64,000 nt of DNA from Sutterella sp047777475 (GTDB taxonomy: Bacteria > Pseudomonadota > Gammaproteobacteria > Burkholderiales > Burkholderiaceae_F): NCBI GenBank assembly GCA_047777475.1, contig JBKEET010000005.1, positions 62,001-126,000 of the forward strand, read 5' to 3'. Under the pieces are notes generated by a model. It saw nothing but the letters and a program-made list of their open reading frames with translations, was not told the DNA's origin and made no database searches. Of the stretch, positions 16,613 through 25,020 are shown piece by piece (position 1 is the stretch's first letter; each line of letters opens with the position of its first letter). A program made the translations under genes and the position numbers.

Positions 16613-18055
16613 ATGCTGGATCGATTCATCCACCGGGTCAAGGATATATTCGCGCCGCGAAGCGTGATCGTGAAGACGCCCCGCGTCATTCCCGCGAGCG
16701 AGCACGGCATTGACCCCGCCCTCGTTTCCGACGAGGCCAAGAAAACATGCGAGGCGCTGCAGCGCAGGGGCTTCAAGGCCTACGTCGTCGGCGGCGCCGT
16801 GCGCGACCTGCTGCGCGGCGTGCCGCCCAAGGATTTCGACGTCGCCACCGACGCCACGCCCGAGCAGGTGAAGCGCTGCCAGCGCCGCGCCGTGATCATC
16901 GGGCGCCGCTTCCAGCTCGTGCACGTGATCTTCGGGCGCGAGGTGATCGAGTGCTCGACCTTCCGCGCGCTTGAGGGCGCCGGCCAGCGCAAGGACGCCA
17001 CGGGCCGCGTCATTTCGGACAACGTCTTCGGCGAGATGTGGGAGGACGCCGCGAGGCGCGACTTCACCGTCAACGCCCTTTACTACGACCCCCAGACGCA
17101 GGAGATCCTCGACTACCACCACGGCTTCGAAGACCTCGCCGCCAAGCGCCTCCGGATCATCGGCGACCCGGCGGTGCGCTACCGCGAGGATCCGGTGCGC
17201 ATGATGCGCGCCGTGCGCATCGCCGCCAAGCTCGGCTTCACCATCGAGCCCGCGGCCGAGCGCCTGATCCCGAAGATGGCGCCGCTCCTTTCCAACGTGC
17301 CTTCGGCGCGCCTCGTCGACGAACTGCTGAAGCTCCTCACCTGCGGGCACGCCGTCGACTGCATGAGGAAGCTTCGCGCCGACGGCCTGCACAAGGCGCT
17401 GCTCCCGCTCCTCGACGTGATCGTCGCGGAGCCCGAGGGCGAGCAGTTCCTGATGCTGGCCCTGAAGCGCACCGACGAGCGCATCGCGATCGGCAAGAAG
17501 ATTTCGCCGTCGTTCCTCTTCGGCACGCTGCTCTGGCCCCAGGTGAAGAAGCGCTGGGACTACAACGAGCAGACCAAGGGCATGAGCCGCCTGCAGGCCC
17601 TGCACGCGGCGAGCGTCGAAGTGCTCGCCACGCAGTGCCAGCAGCTCAACATCCAGCGCCGCTACCAGGCCGACATGCACGACCTGTGGATGCTGCAGGC
17701 GCGCTTCGAGCGCCGCACGGGCAAGAACCCGTACGCACTCGTGACGCACCCGCGCTACCGCGCCGCCTACGACTTCATGATGCTTCGCTCGCAGCCCGGG
17801 CACGTGCCCCAGGAGTGGGTCACGTGGTGGAAGGCTTTTTACGAAGGCGACGAAGACCGCCGCGCCGGCATGATCGAGCAGGCGCAGCAGGAAGCGCGCC
17901 GCACGGGCGACCAGGCCCGCCGCGGCCGCAGGGCCGCTGCGGCCGCTGCCGCCGACGGGGCCGCCCCCGAATCCGCCGACGGAACGGCTCCGCGCCGCCG
18001 CCGGCGCCGCCGTCCCCGCACGCGCCGTCCGGAAGGGGAGAGCCCCCGTGCGTAA
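16613..18055 (+). CDS. pcnB: Poly(A) polymerase I
   Basis: A 480-residue class II nucleotidyltransferase, PcnB type: adds 3' poly(A) tails that promote RNA decay and controls ColE1-type copy number in E. coli. The catalytic head is seen as YVVGGAVRDLLRG then KDFDVATDATPEQV (the DxD pair), with the REDPVRMMRAVRIAAKLGF motif following. The C terminus from about residue 440 is basic, Ala- and Arg-rich and probably disordered, ending in poly-Arg typical of proteobacterial PcnB. Its last eight bases overlap the folK start, so the two are coupled. PcnB is favoured over CCA transferase by length and tail. Confidence 0.93.
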   Translation: MLDRFIHRVKDIFAPRSVIVKTPRVIPASEHGIDPALVSDEAKKTCEALQRRGFKAYVVGGAVRDLLRGVPPKDFDVATDATPEQVKRCQRRAVIIGRRFQLVHVIFGREVIECSTFRALEGAGQRKDATGRVISDNVFGEMWEDAARRDFTVNALYYDPQTQEILDYHHGFEDLAAKRLRIIGDPAVRYREDPVRMMRAVRIAAKLGFTIEPAAERLIPKMAPLLSNVPSARLVDELLKLLTCGHAVDCMRKLRADGLHKALLPLLDVIVAEPEGEQFLMLALKRTDERIAIGKKISPSFLFGTLLWPQVKKRWDYNEQTKGMSRLQALHAASVEVLATQCQQLNIQRRYQADMHDLWMLQARFERRTGKNPYALVTHPRYRAAYDFMMLRSQPGHVPQEWVTWWKAFYEGDEDRRAGMIEQAQQEARRTGDQARRGRRAAAAAAADGAAPESADGTAPRRRRRRRPRTRRPEGESPRA

Positions 18056-18548
18056 GGCCGTCGTGGCGCTCGGCGCCAATCTGGGCGAGCCCGTGAAAAC
18101 GCTGCGTGCCGCCGTGGCCGAGCTCGAAGCGGCAGAGGGCGTGCGCGTCGCCGCGCGAAGCCGCCTTTACGACACCAGTCCCGTCGAATCGTCGGGGCCC
18201 GACTACGTCAACGCCGCTGTGCTGCTCGAGACCTCGCTTTCGCCGATGGCGCTGCTCAGGCTCTGCCAGTCGATCGAAAACCGCCACGGCAGGGTGCGCC
18301 CCGCGGGCGTCGTCAACGCCCCGAGAACGCTCGACCTTGACGTGATCGCCTACGAAGGCACGGTGCAGGACGACCCCGTGCTGACGCTGCCGCACCCGCG
18401 CGCGAAAGAACGGCTCTTCGTGCTCGTGCCGCTCTCCGACATCGCGCCCGACTGGCCGCTCTCCGACGGCAGGAGCGTGGCGCAGGCCATCGCCGACGTG
18501 CGGCGGGATCACCCGGATCAGAAAATCCGCCTTCTCGCCGAAAGCTGA
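18048..18548 (+). CDS. folK: HPPK, 6-hydroxymethyl-dihydropterin pyrophosphokinase
   Basis: A 166-residue folate-pathway kinase that transfers pyrophosphate from ATP to 6-hydroxymethyl-dihydropterin. Recognised by ALGANLGEPVKTLRAAV at the start, YDTSPVESSGPDYVNAAV, the R-x-G-R-x-R-like HGRVRPAG, and the signature RTLDLDVIAYE with LPHPRAKERLFVLVPL. The GTG start overlaps the pcnB end; GGAAGGGG lies just upstream. Last gene of the hda operon. Length is typical (about 160). Confidence 0.95.
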   Translation: MRKAVVALGANLGEPVKTLRAAVAELEAAEGVRVAARSRLYDTSPVESSGPDYVNAAVLLETSLSPMALLRLCQSIENRHGRVRPAGVVNAPRTLDLDVIAYEGTVQDDPVLTLPHPRAKERLFVLVPLSDIAPDWPLSDGRSVAQAIADVRRDHPDQKIRLLAES

Positions 18549-18576
18549 TATGGCATAATTCCCTGATCTTTCCTCT

Positions 18577-18661
18577 CCCCGGGTGGCGGAACGGTAGACG
18601 CAGCGGATTCAAAATCCGCCGGTTAACAGCCATGAGGGTTCGATTCCCTCCCCGGGGACCA
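18577..18661 (+). tRNA. tRNA-Leu (anticodon CAA)
   Basis: An 85-nt class II tRNA with a 7-bp acceptor stem (CCCCGGG with CCCGGGG), an anticodon stem-loop GCGGA-TTCAAAA-TCCGC giving anticodon CAA, a long variable arm and a T-loop GGTTCGATTCC. The CCA end is encoded. It reads UUG leucine codons. A CATAAT -10-like hexamer at 18554-18559 lies about 20 bp upstream, and a terminator follows at 18681-18717. Confidence 0.95.
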
Positions 18662-18680
18662 CGTTCAAATTCGCCAAAAT

Positions 18681-18717
18681 GCCGCAGATGCAATAAATAA
18701 GCGTTTGCGGCTTTTTT
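18681..18717 (+). terminator. Rho-independent terminator after tRNA-Leu
   Basis: An 11-bp stem (18681-18691 with 18701-18711, two G-U pairs, nine-base AT loop) followed by TTTTTT. Placed 20 bp after the tRNA, on its strand. Confidence 0.85.
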
Positions 18718-18816
18718 GTACGCAAGCGATGTGCGGCAGTTCGATGCAACTGCTGATGTTTGCGAGACGCGGAATGTCAGCAATAGTGTCAACAGCTTGG
18801 CCGGAACCGGCAATCC

Positions 18817-18845
18817 AAAGGCCGCAGGATTGTCCTGCGGCCTTT
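18817..18845 (-). terminator. Terminator hairpin downstream of the LysR gene
   Basis: A perfect 13-bp inverted repeat (AAAGGCCGCAGGA with TCCTGCGGCCTTT) around a three-base loop. It lies about 75 bp past the stop of the minus-strand regulator and is symmetric, so it could act both ways. Confidence 0.7.
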
Positions 18846-18919
18846 CAGCATAAAGCCAAAGCCGGGGAACGATTGGCGGAGGGCATCCCCTGGCGAGTTT
18901 CCGAACTGCGGCCGGGCCG

Positions 18920-19813
18920 TCAGCCGGAGGAAGAGGACGAGGAGCCGGCCTCCGGATTGGTGAGAATTTCCCTCAGTGCCCGAATATTCGGCGACATCAT
19001 GCCGGCGCGCCACAGCAGCTCCATGCCGGCGCGGCCGATAGGCCCCTCGATGGGATGCTCGGAGAGCAGGTCGCGGTCCGGGAAGCGCTCGAGCATGCTC
19101 CTCGGGACGATGCCGACGCCCATCCCGGCGGCGATGGCGCCGAGGATGGCGTGGTAGGACGACATCTCGGCGATGCGCGAGGGCTGCATCCTGAAGCTTT
19201 CGAACCAGCGTAGCATGCGGCCCCGGTAGGAGCAGCCGTCCTTGAAGGCGAGGATGACGTCGTCGGCCAGGTCCTGCGGCGTGCGGATCGGTGCGTGGTT
19301 CTTGGCCGCCACGAACTCCAGCTCTTCCTCAAAGATGAAGCAGCGCTCGAGCCGCGGGTCCTGCGGGGCGTCGACGACGAGGATCGCATCGAGCTCGTTG
19401 GCGAAAAGGCCTTCGGTGAGCGAGCGGCTGATGCCCGTCGTAAGGTCGAGGTGAATCTTCGGATACTCGGCTATGAGCCTTGCGAGCGGCCGCGGGAGTT
19501 GCGTGCCGGCGATGCTCTCGAGCGCGCCCAGGCGCAGCCTGCCCATCGGCTCGTCGGAGCAGAGCCTGTTTTCGAGGTTTTCCGCGGCGCTCAGGATGTT
19601 CCGGCCCTCGCGGCTCACCATGAGCCCTTTTTCCGTCGGGACCATCCGCTTGCGGTCGCGGGTGAAAAGCTTTACCCCGTAAAGCTTCTCCATCAGGATG
19701 ATGCGGTTTGAAATGGCGGACGGCACGCGGTGCAGGCGCTTGGCGGCCAAGGCGATGCTGCCGGTCTCGGCCACGGCGGCGACAGCCTGAATATCGTTGA
19801 GCGTTAACATCAT
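18920..19813 (-). CDS. LysR-family transcriptional regulator
   Basis: A 297-residue LysR-type protein. The N-terminal helix-turn-helix reads AVAAVAETGSIALAAKRLHRVPSA with ISNRIILMEKLYGVKLF; the rest is the co-inducer domain (LRLGALESIAGTQLP, then GVGIVPRSMLE). It ends in a serine run. It is divergent from the Tat-exported racemase gene, with a palindrome between them, so regulation of that gene is the simplest expectation. Effector unknown, possibly an acidic amino acid. Confidence 0.92.
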   Translation of the reverse strand: MMLTLNDIQAVAAVAETGSIALAAKRLHRVPSAISNRIILMEKLYGVKLFTRDRKRMVPTEKGLMVSREGRNILSAAENLENRLCSDEPMGRLRLGALESIAGTQLPRPLARLIAEYPKIHLDLTTGISRSLTEGLFANELDAILVVDAPQDPRLERCFIFEEELEFVAAKNHAPIRTPQDLADDVILAFKDGCSYRGRMLRWFESFRMQPSRIAEMSSYHAILGAIAAGMGVGIVPRSMLERFPDRDLLSEHPIEGPIGRAGMELLWRAGMMSPNIRALREILTNPEAGSSSSSSG

Positions 19814-19831
19814 TTTTTATGATGGTTGCAT

Positions 19832-19844
19832 TGAATATTATTCA
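19832..19844. promoter_or_regulatory. Candidate LysR operator palindrome
   Basis: TGAATA and TATTCA form a perfect inverted repeat around a single T, inside an AT-rich divergent promoter region. This resembles the T-N11-A core bound by LysR proteins. Binding is inferred from position and symmetry only. Confidence 0.4.
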
Positions 19845-19933
19845 TTTTACATAATCAATCGGCTTTTTTACACTCTCTTCCAACGCAGGGGAGACGGCTG
19901 TCGGCTTCCCGTACGCATTCAAGGAGAGACATC

Positions 19934-20785
19934 ATGGAAACGGTCGAAATTTCGCGCCGCGATCTTTGCAAGACCTTCACCGCCGCGGCGGTTGCCGCGC
20001 TGCCGGCAGCGGCGTTTGCCGCCGGCGCCGACGCGCCCGCCAAGAAGACGCCCCGCCTGCAGGGCACGATGGGCGAGCTCGGGCTCCGCAAGCTCGGCCT
20101 CATCGGCGGCATCGGGCCGGAGTCGACCGTTCCGTACTACTACGGCATCGTCTACGGCGTGCAGAAGAAGCTCAACCGCCATTTCTTCCCGACGCTCGCC
20201 ATCGAGAGCATCAACGTCTACGACGTGATGGGCATGGCCAACAAGCGCGACTACGACCGCCTCACCGGCTACCTGCTCAACGGCCTCGACAACCTCGTCG
20301 CCGCCAAGTGCGAGGCGATCGCGCTCACGGGCAACACGCCGCACGTCGTGCTCGACCGCCTGCAGGCCGAGTGCCCGGTTCCCATCATCAGCATCGTCCA
20401 GACGGCCTGCGACGAGGCGAAGCGCCGCGGCTACAAGCGCGTCGTCCTGCTCGGCACCTATGCGACGATGGACGCCGATTTCTTCAGGAAGCCCTTTGTT
20501 GAAGCAGGCATCGACATCGTGGTGCCGAAGGAAGAGGACAAGAAGCTGATCCAGCAGCGCATCGGCTCGGAACTCGAGCTCGGCGTCGTGAAGGATTCGA
20601 CGCGCGCCGAGATCAGCGGCATCGCCGAAAAGCTCATGAAGGACAGCGGCGCCCAGGGCGTGGTGCTCGGCTGCACGGAGCTGCCGATGCTCTACAAGGA
20701 CGTCAAGGCACCGTTCCCGACGCTTGACATCATGGCATTGCATATCCAGGCGCTGATCGACTTTATTACGTCGCCGAGAAAGTAA
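19934..20785 (+). CDS. Tat-exported aspartate/glutamate racemase-family protein
   Basis: A 283-residue protein. The N terminus is a twin-arginine signal (SRRDLCK at 8-14, Ala-rich segment to about 30), so the mature protein is periplasmic. The mature part is Asp/Glu racemase-like: GLIGGIGPESTVPYYY at 55-70, GNTPH at 133-137 and LGCTELPML around 245-253. Normal aspartate racemases use two cysteines, in CNTxH and GCTE; here the first is Gly133 while Cys247 remains. It may therefore be a specialised or one-sided enzyme, or bind amino acids without racemising. Divergent LysR gene probably regulates it. Confidence 0.85.
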   Translation: METVEISRRDLCKTFTAAAVAALPAAAFAAGADAPAKKTPRLQGTMGELGLRKLGLIGGIGPESTVPYYYGIVYGVQKKLNRHFFPTLAIESINVYDVMGMANKRDYDRLTGYLLNGLDNLVAAKCEAIALTGNTPHVVLDRLQAECPVPIISIVQTACDEAKRRGYKRVVLLGTYATMDADFFRKPFVEAGIDIVVPKEEDKKLIQQRIGSELELGVVKDSTRAEISGIAEKLMKDSGAQGVVLGCTELPMLYKDVKAPFPTLDIMALHIQALIDFITSPRK

Positions 20786-20803
20786 GCGGCGTTATAAAAG
20801 GGT

Positions 20804-20832
20804 GGCCGGGCAGGGATGCCCGGTCGTTTTTT
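20804..20832 (+). terminator. Rho-independent terminator after the racemase gene
   Basis: A 9-bp stem (20804-20812 with 20817-20825, one G-U pair, four-base loop) followed by a run of six T. Confidence 0.85.
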
Positions 20833-20898
20833 GGACTTAGAGGGTCCTTCGAAGGGCAGATTGCTTCGGCAGTCCGCCCTTCGTCGTTCCGGAAGGAC

Positions 20899-20937
20899 AA
20901 AAAAACCGCCGCAGGTCTCACAAAAGAGATGCGGCGG
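20899..20937 (-). terminator. Rho-independent terminator of the MogA-esterase gene
   Basis: An 8-bp stem (CCGCCGCA 20906-20913 with TGCGGCGG 20930-20937) followed on the minus strand by seven T (20899-20905). It directly follows the stop at 20949. Confidence 0.8.
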
Positions 20938-20948
20938 CTTTGAAACGC

Positions 20949-22469
20949 TTAGATATTGCGCTCTAAGAACGAAGTGAGCGCCTGCATTTCCTCGGGCGCC
21001 AGCTCGTGGTCGATGTCGTAGCTGTGCCACTCGAAGGCGCTGTCGACCTCGCCGATGATGCGCGCGCAGCGCTCGGCGATGATCGGCGAGATGACTGAGT
21101 CGAAGGCGCCGTGCGCCATGAAGACGGGCATCGTGCGGCCAACGGTCGTGATCTCGGAAAAGAGCGTGCCCGGAAGCGGCAGGTAGCCGGAAAGGGCAAT
21201 GACGCCGCCGAGCGGCTTCTCGGCCCTGAGGCCCGCATAGAGCGCCATGGCGGCGCCCTGCGAGAAGCCGCCGAGGAAGATGCGCGAGCGCGGCACGCCG
21301 CGCTCCTCGATGGCGTCGATCAGCTGCTCGATCTTCGACTGCGACTCGCGGATCGAGGCGATCTCGACGCCCTCTTCGACGGAGTCCGTCTCGTGCGAGA
21401 ACCACATGCGGGCGTTGTAGCCCGGGTGCTGCATGATCTCCCTCACCGGGGCGTTCGGCATCACGAAGCGGAGCACCGGGCCGCCGAAATCGAGGATTTC
21501 GTCAGGGAAGGGCGCGAAGTCGCGGTTGTCGACGCCCATGCCGTGCAGCCACACGACGGTTGCCACGGGTTCGCTCTGCGCCATGCGCGGCACGACCGTG
21601 AGGATCTCGGACGGATGAAAGGGCGCGGCCAGCGGGCGGGGATCAGGGCGCGGGGCGCTTTCCTGCGGCGCGGCTGGGGCTGGGGTTTCCTCGGCGCGGG
21701 TCTCGATCGTCTCGGGACGGGACTCGGGCGCTTCGATCGGGATTTCGCGCGCGGGTTCGGAAGGTACCTCCGCGGGCTTTTCGGCGGGAGGTTCTGGCGC
21801 TGGCTCGGCCGCCCTTTCTTCGGCGGGAGCGGCGCTCGCCTCGGCCGTTTCTTCGGGCTTCGGGCGGCGGGCGCTCTTCGGGCGGAAGGCTTTCACGACC
21901 TCCTCGTTCGTTTCAATGTAGGGGCCGCCGATCAGATCAATGCAGTAAGGCACCGCGGCGAAGATGCCGTTGACGAGCTGCCGGCCGTCAGCGTCCTTGA
22001 GGCCTTCGAGCGTTTCGCCGATCGCCTTGGGCTGTCCGGGCAGGTTGATGATGAGCGCCGCGTGGTCGGGCGTCTCGCGCAGCACGCCCACCTGGCGCGA
22101 GAGGATGGCGGTCGGCACGAAGTGGCCGGAAATCGCGCGCATCTGCTCGCCGAAGCCCGGCATCTCGCGCGTGGCCACGGCAAGCGTCGCCTCGGGCGTG
22201 ACGTCGCGGCGCGAGGGGCCGGTGCCGCCCGTGGTGAGCACCAGGTCGCAGCCGATGATGTCGACGAGCTCGCGCAGCGTCTTCTCGATTTCGAAGCGGT
22301 CGTCCGGGATGAGGCGGCGGTGCACGGCGAGCGGGTTCGTGATCGCCTTGCGGCACCAGGCCTCGAGCGTCGGGATGCCCTTGTCGTCGTAAATGCCGCG
22401 GCTGGCCCGGTCGGAAACGGAAACCAGTCCGAGAATCAGTTCGTTTTCACTTTTGCGTGGCGGTTTCAT
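20949..22469 (-). CDS. MogA/MoaB-like domain fused to a phospholipase/carboxylesterase domain
   Basis: A 506-residue two-domain protein. Residues 11-185 match MogA/MoaB-type molybdopterin adenylyltransferases (LGLVSVSDRASRGIYDD near 13-29, TTGGTGPSRRDVTPEA at 79-94). Residues 198-275 form a Pro/Ala/Glu-rich linker. Residues 285-506 are an alpha/beta hydrolase of the carboxylesterase/phospholipase group: VVWLHGMGVDNRDF near 305-318, nucleophile motif GGFSQGAAM at 400-408, and a C-terminal Asp/His (AHGAFDSVIS, DHELAPEE). The ATG at 22469 is preferred to a TTG at 22478, which leaves no room for the AAGGA site. The two activities have no obvious link; cofactor synthesis would suit the molybdoenzymes nearby. 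Confidence 0.85.
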   Translation of the reverse strand: MKPPRKSENELILGLVSVSDRASRGIYDDKGIPTLEAWCRKAITNPLAVHRRLIPDDRFEIEKTLRELVDIIGCDLVLTTGGTGPSRRDVTPEATLAVATREMPGFGEQMRAISGHFVPTAILSRQVGVLRETPDHAALIINLPGQPKAIGETLEGLKDADGRQLVNGIFAAVPYCIDLIGGPYIETNEEVVKAFRPKSARRPKPEETAEASAAPAEERAAEPAPEPPAEKPAEVPSEPAREIPIEAPESRPETIETRAEETPAPAAPQESAPRPDPRPLAAPFHPSEILTVVPRMAQSEPVATVVWLHGMGVDNRDFAPFPDEILDFGGPVLRFVMPNAPVREIMQHPGYNARMWFSHETDSVEEGVEIASIRESQSKIEQLIDAIEERGVPRSRIFLGGFSQGAAMALYAGLRAEKPLGGVIALSGYLPLPGTLFSEITTVGRTMPVFMAHGAFDSVISPIIAERCARIIGEVDSAFEWHSYDIDHELAPEEMQALTSFLERNI

Positions 22470-22489
22470 CGCAGTCAATTCCTTTTCAC

Positions 22490-23053
22490 TTAAGCGCCGG
22501 CGTTTCCGTGTTCTTCTTCGCCGTCGGCGGCGTAAAGATCGACCGGCTTCTCGAGAAGCTCGTGCAGGTAGCGGTAGAGCTCCCGCGAGCTCTTGGGCGG
22601 CTTGCCCGCGTCGCGCTCCTTGCGCGCGGCGCGCACGAGCGTGCGCACGCGCGGGATGTCGGCCTGCGGCTCGTCGTCGATGAACTTCGTCACCGCCCTG
22701 TCGTCGGCGATCATCTGATCCCTGAGCGACTCGCAGCGGTGGTGCAGAGCGACGGCGGCCCGGGAGTCGCCCTTGATGCGGTCGATCGCCTCGCGCACGG
22801 CGTCGGGGTCCATGTCGCGCATGCGCTTGCCGATCAGCTGGAGCTGGCGGCGCTGGGCTCCGAAGGACTTCATGCGGCGGTAGTCGACGATCGCCTCGAA
22901 GACGTCCTCGGGCAGGTCGATGCGGCGCAGCTGCTCGTCGGAGAAGGAAGTCATCTCGCCGCCGAGGTGCTGCAGCGTGTCGAGCCGCCGCTTGATTTCG
23001 GATTTCGACGGGCCGAAGTCTTCCTCTTCGTCGTCTTCGTACTGGTTCTGCAT
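22490..23053 (-). CDS. yjgA: YjgA/DarP-family ribosome-associated protein (DUF615)
   Basis: A 187-residue DUF615 protein. E. coli YjgA (DarP) binds late 50S assembly intermediates. Features are the acidic N terminus (QYEDDEEEDFGPSKSEIKRR), then LRRIDLPEDVFEAIVDYRRMKSFGAQRRQLQLIGKRMRD, typical of the family, and a C-terminal SRELYRYLHEL. The start at 23053 is chosen because homologues begin just before the acidic run; an in-frame start at 23083 would overlap the pmbA leader region. It is divergent from pmbA/tldE, as in many proteobacteria. Confidence 0.93.
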   Translation of the reverse strand: MQNQYEDDEEEDFGPSKSEIKRRLDTLQHLGGEMTSFSDEQLRRIDLPEDVFEAIVDYRRMKSFGAQRRQLQLIGKRMRDMDPDAVREAIDRIKGDSRAAVALHHRCESLRDQMIADDRAVTKFIDDEPQADIPRVRTLVRAARKERDAGKPPKSSRELYRYLHELLEKPVDLYAADGEEEHGNAGA

Positions 23054-23145
23054 GGTTCGCTCTGAATTAAAAAGTGCGGTCAAAGCCGTATGATAGCGGG
23101 AAGTCAGGGGCGGCGGACAGGCGCGCCGCGCAAAGGAGAAAGGGC

Positions 23146-24489
23146 ATGGAGGACAAAGGCTTGGCGGCCACGCGCCGCATCGCCGAGTGGACGATTCGCG
23201 AGGCGCGCCGGCGCGGCGCCGACGAGGCGGCCGCCGAGGTTAGCCATGACGCCGGGCTTTCCGTCACCGTTCGCATGGGAAAAGCCGAGGCCGTGGAGCA
23301 CACCGAGGAGCGGGTGCTCACTTTGTCGGTCTGGGTCGGGCACAGAAGAGGCGTGGCGAGCACGGCCGACCTCTCGGAAGGCGCGATCGCGCAGGCCGTG
23401 CAGGCCGCCGTCGACATTGCGCGCGCGACCGAAGAGGATCCCTGCGCGGGCCTGCCCGACGAAAGGGACCTGCAGACGGAATTCAGGGAGCTCGACCTCT
23501 GGCACCCGTTCGAAGGCGGCGCCGACGAGGCGATCGCCTACGCCGCGCGCGCCGAAGAGGCGGCGATGAATTTCGACGAACGGATCGTCAATTCCGAAGG
23601 CACGCAGTTCGACACGTCGTCGGGCGCCTTCACGCTCGCGAACACCCTCGGCTTCTCGGCGGGCTACCGCTACTCGCGCCACGACCTCGACGTCGCGCCG
23701 CTCGCGCAGGACGAAAGCGGCATGGAGCGCGACGGCTGGAGCTCGCAGGGCCGCGACCTCCGGGCGATGCCCCCGCCCGAAGCGGTGGGCCGGAAGGCCG
23801 CCGAGCGCACCGTGGCGCGCCTCGGGGCCGCGCCGATGGGAAGCCGCCGCGCCCGTGTGCTCTTTGACGCCAACGCCTCGGCCGGGCTGCTCGACGTGCT
23901 TGAGGAACTCATGAGCGGGAGCGCCTGGTACCGCAACGCAAGCTTTCTAAAGGGAAAGATGGGCGAACAAATCCTGCCGCCCTTCGTTTCGGTCAAAGAG
24001 GAGCCCTATATAAAAGGCGGGCTCGGCTCGGGCGTCTTCGACGACGAAGGCTGCGCGGCGCACGAGCGCCTTGTGATCGAGGAGGGGCGCCTGCGCGGGC
24101 TTTTCCTCACGAGCTACAGCGCGAGGCGCCTCGGGATGCGCACGAGCGGCAACGCGGGCGGCGCCTATAAGCTCACGCTCGAAAGCAGCGAGACGCGGCC
24201 CGAAGACAGTTTCGAAGAGATGCTCGCAAGGCTCGGCACGGGCATGCTCGTCACGGAGCTCATCGGCCAGGGCGTCAACGCCGTGACGGGCGACTATTCG
24301 CGGGGCTTTTCAGGCTTTTGGGTCGAAAACGGGCGCATCGCCGCGCCCGTCGAAGGGATGACGATAGCGGGCAGCCTCGGGCGCATGATGCGCTCGATCG
24401 AGGCGGTCGGCGCCGACGTGCTCGACGACGGCTGCCGCAGGACGGGTAGCATCCTCATCCCCGGCCTGACGCTCGCGGGCGAAGACTAG
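23146..24489 (+). CDS. pmbA: PmbA/TldE metalloprotease-like subunit
   Basis: A 447-residue TldE/PmbA protein. With TldD it forms a heterodimeric protease that matures microcins and degrades CcdA in E. coli; TldE itself lacks the metal site. Seen here: GADEAAAEVSHDAGLSVTVRMGKAE near the start, RRARVLFDANASAGLLDVL, LGSGVFDDEG, and near the C terminus NAVTGDYSRGFSGFWVENG, all typical. The ATG at 23146 follows AAAGGAGAAAGGG; in-frame starts further up lack such a site. No tldD lies in the window. The stop overlaps the convergent DUF805 gene by four bases. Confidence 0.94.
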   Translation: MEDKGLAATRRIAEWTIREARRRGADEAAAEVSHDAGLSVTVRMGKAEAVEHTEERVLTLSVWVGHRRGVASTADLSEGAIAQAVQAAVDIARATEEDPCAGLPDERDLQTEFRELDLWHPFEGGADEAIAYAARAEEAAMNFDERIVNSEGTQFDTSSGAFTLANTLGFSAGYRYSRHDLDVAPLAQDESGMERDGWSSQGRDLRAMPPPEAVGRKAAERTVARLGAAPMGSRRARVLFDANASAGLLDVLEELMSGSAWYRNASFLKGKMGEQILPPFVSVKEEPYIKGGLGSGVFDDEGCAAHERLVIEEGRLRGLFLTSYSARRLGMRTSGNAGGAYKLTLESSETRPEDSFEEMLARLGTGMLVTELIGQGVNAVTGDYSRGFSGFWVENGRIAAPVEGMTIAGSLGRMMRSIEAVGADVLDDGCRRTGSILIPGLTLAGED

Positions 24490-24962
24490 TCCGCCTTGGG
24501 CGCCTCGGCCTCGCGGTACTTGGAGTCCTTGGAAGGCAGGAGGCCGATCAGGAGAAGGCAGAGCGGGGCAAGCAGCTGCACGCAGTACGCCACGGGGTTG
24601 TCCGGCAGGGCGTCGACGGCCGTATTGCCGGCCCAGACCAGGAAGAGAAGCAGCAGGACCCATCCGCCCGAGTGTCCGGCGTCGTGGAGCCGCCGCACGA
24701 CCACCGTGAGGAACGGGACGAAGCTCACGAGCGCAAAAACGACGGCGGGGGCGCTTGCGATCAGGAGCGTCCTCGAGGAGGGGTTCCCGAGCACGGCGGC
24801 CACGGTCATCAGCAGCAGGCCGCAGGCAAAGAGAACGATGTAATAAAAGAGGATGAAGGCCCAGTAGGCCCGGCGCGGGGACGTGCCCTTGGTCCTGAAA
24901 TAGTTGCCGCGCGAGTAAGCCTGGCGGAAGAGAGAAAAGAGGGAATCGGAAGAATCTGCCAT
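24486..24962 (-). CDS. DUF805 inner-membrane protein (YhaH-like)
   Basis: A 158-residue protein with four hydrophobic segments after a soluble N-terminal 30 residues. The DUF805 signatures are GRTxPRRAYW-like (TSPRRAYWAF) before helix 1 and RRLHDAGHSGGW before helix 3. Function of the family is unknown. It converges with pmbA (tail-to-tail overlap). Upstream lies the candidate small RNA region. Confidence 0.88.
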   Translation of the reverse strand: MADSSDSLFSLFRQAYSRGNYFRTKGTSPRRAYWAFILFYYIVLFACGLLLMTVAAVLGNPSSRTLLIASAPAVVFALVSFVPFLTVVVRRLHDAGHSGGWVLLLLFLVWAGNTAVDALPDNPVAYCVQLLAPLCLLLIGLLPSKDSKYREAEAPKAD

Positions 24963-25020
24963 GAATGCGCTCCGCAGACGGGTGTAACGCAGGTAAGTCT
25001 AACAGTGCGGCCTTGCGAAG

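Noticed and set aside
18577..18661. tRNA-Leu as a phage or island attachment site
   Set aside because: No duplicate of the tRNA 3' end was noticed nearby, there is no integrase gene, and a proper terminator follows the tRNA.
18662..18919. Small gene after tRNA-Leu
   Set aside because: The short frames here lack ribosome sites, and the interval is accounted for by two terminators.
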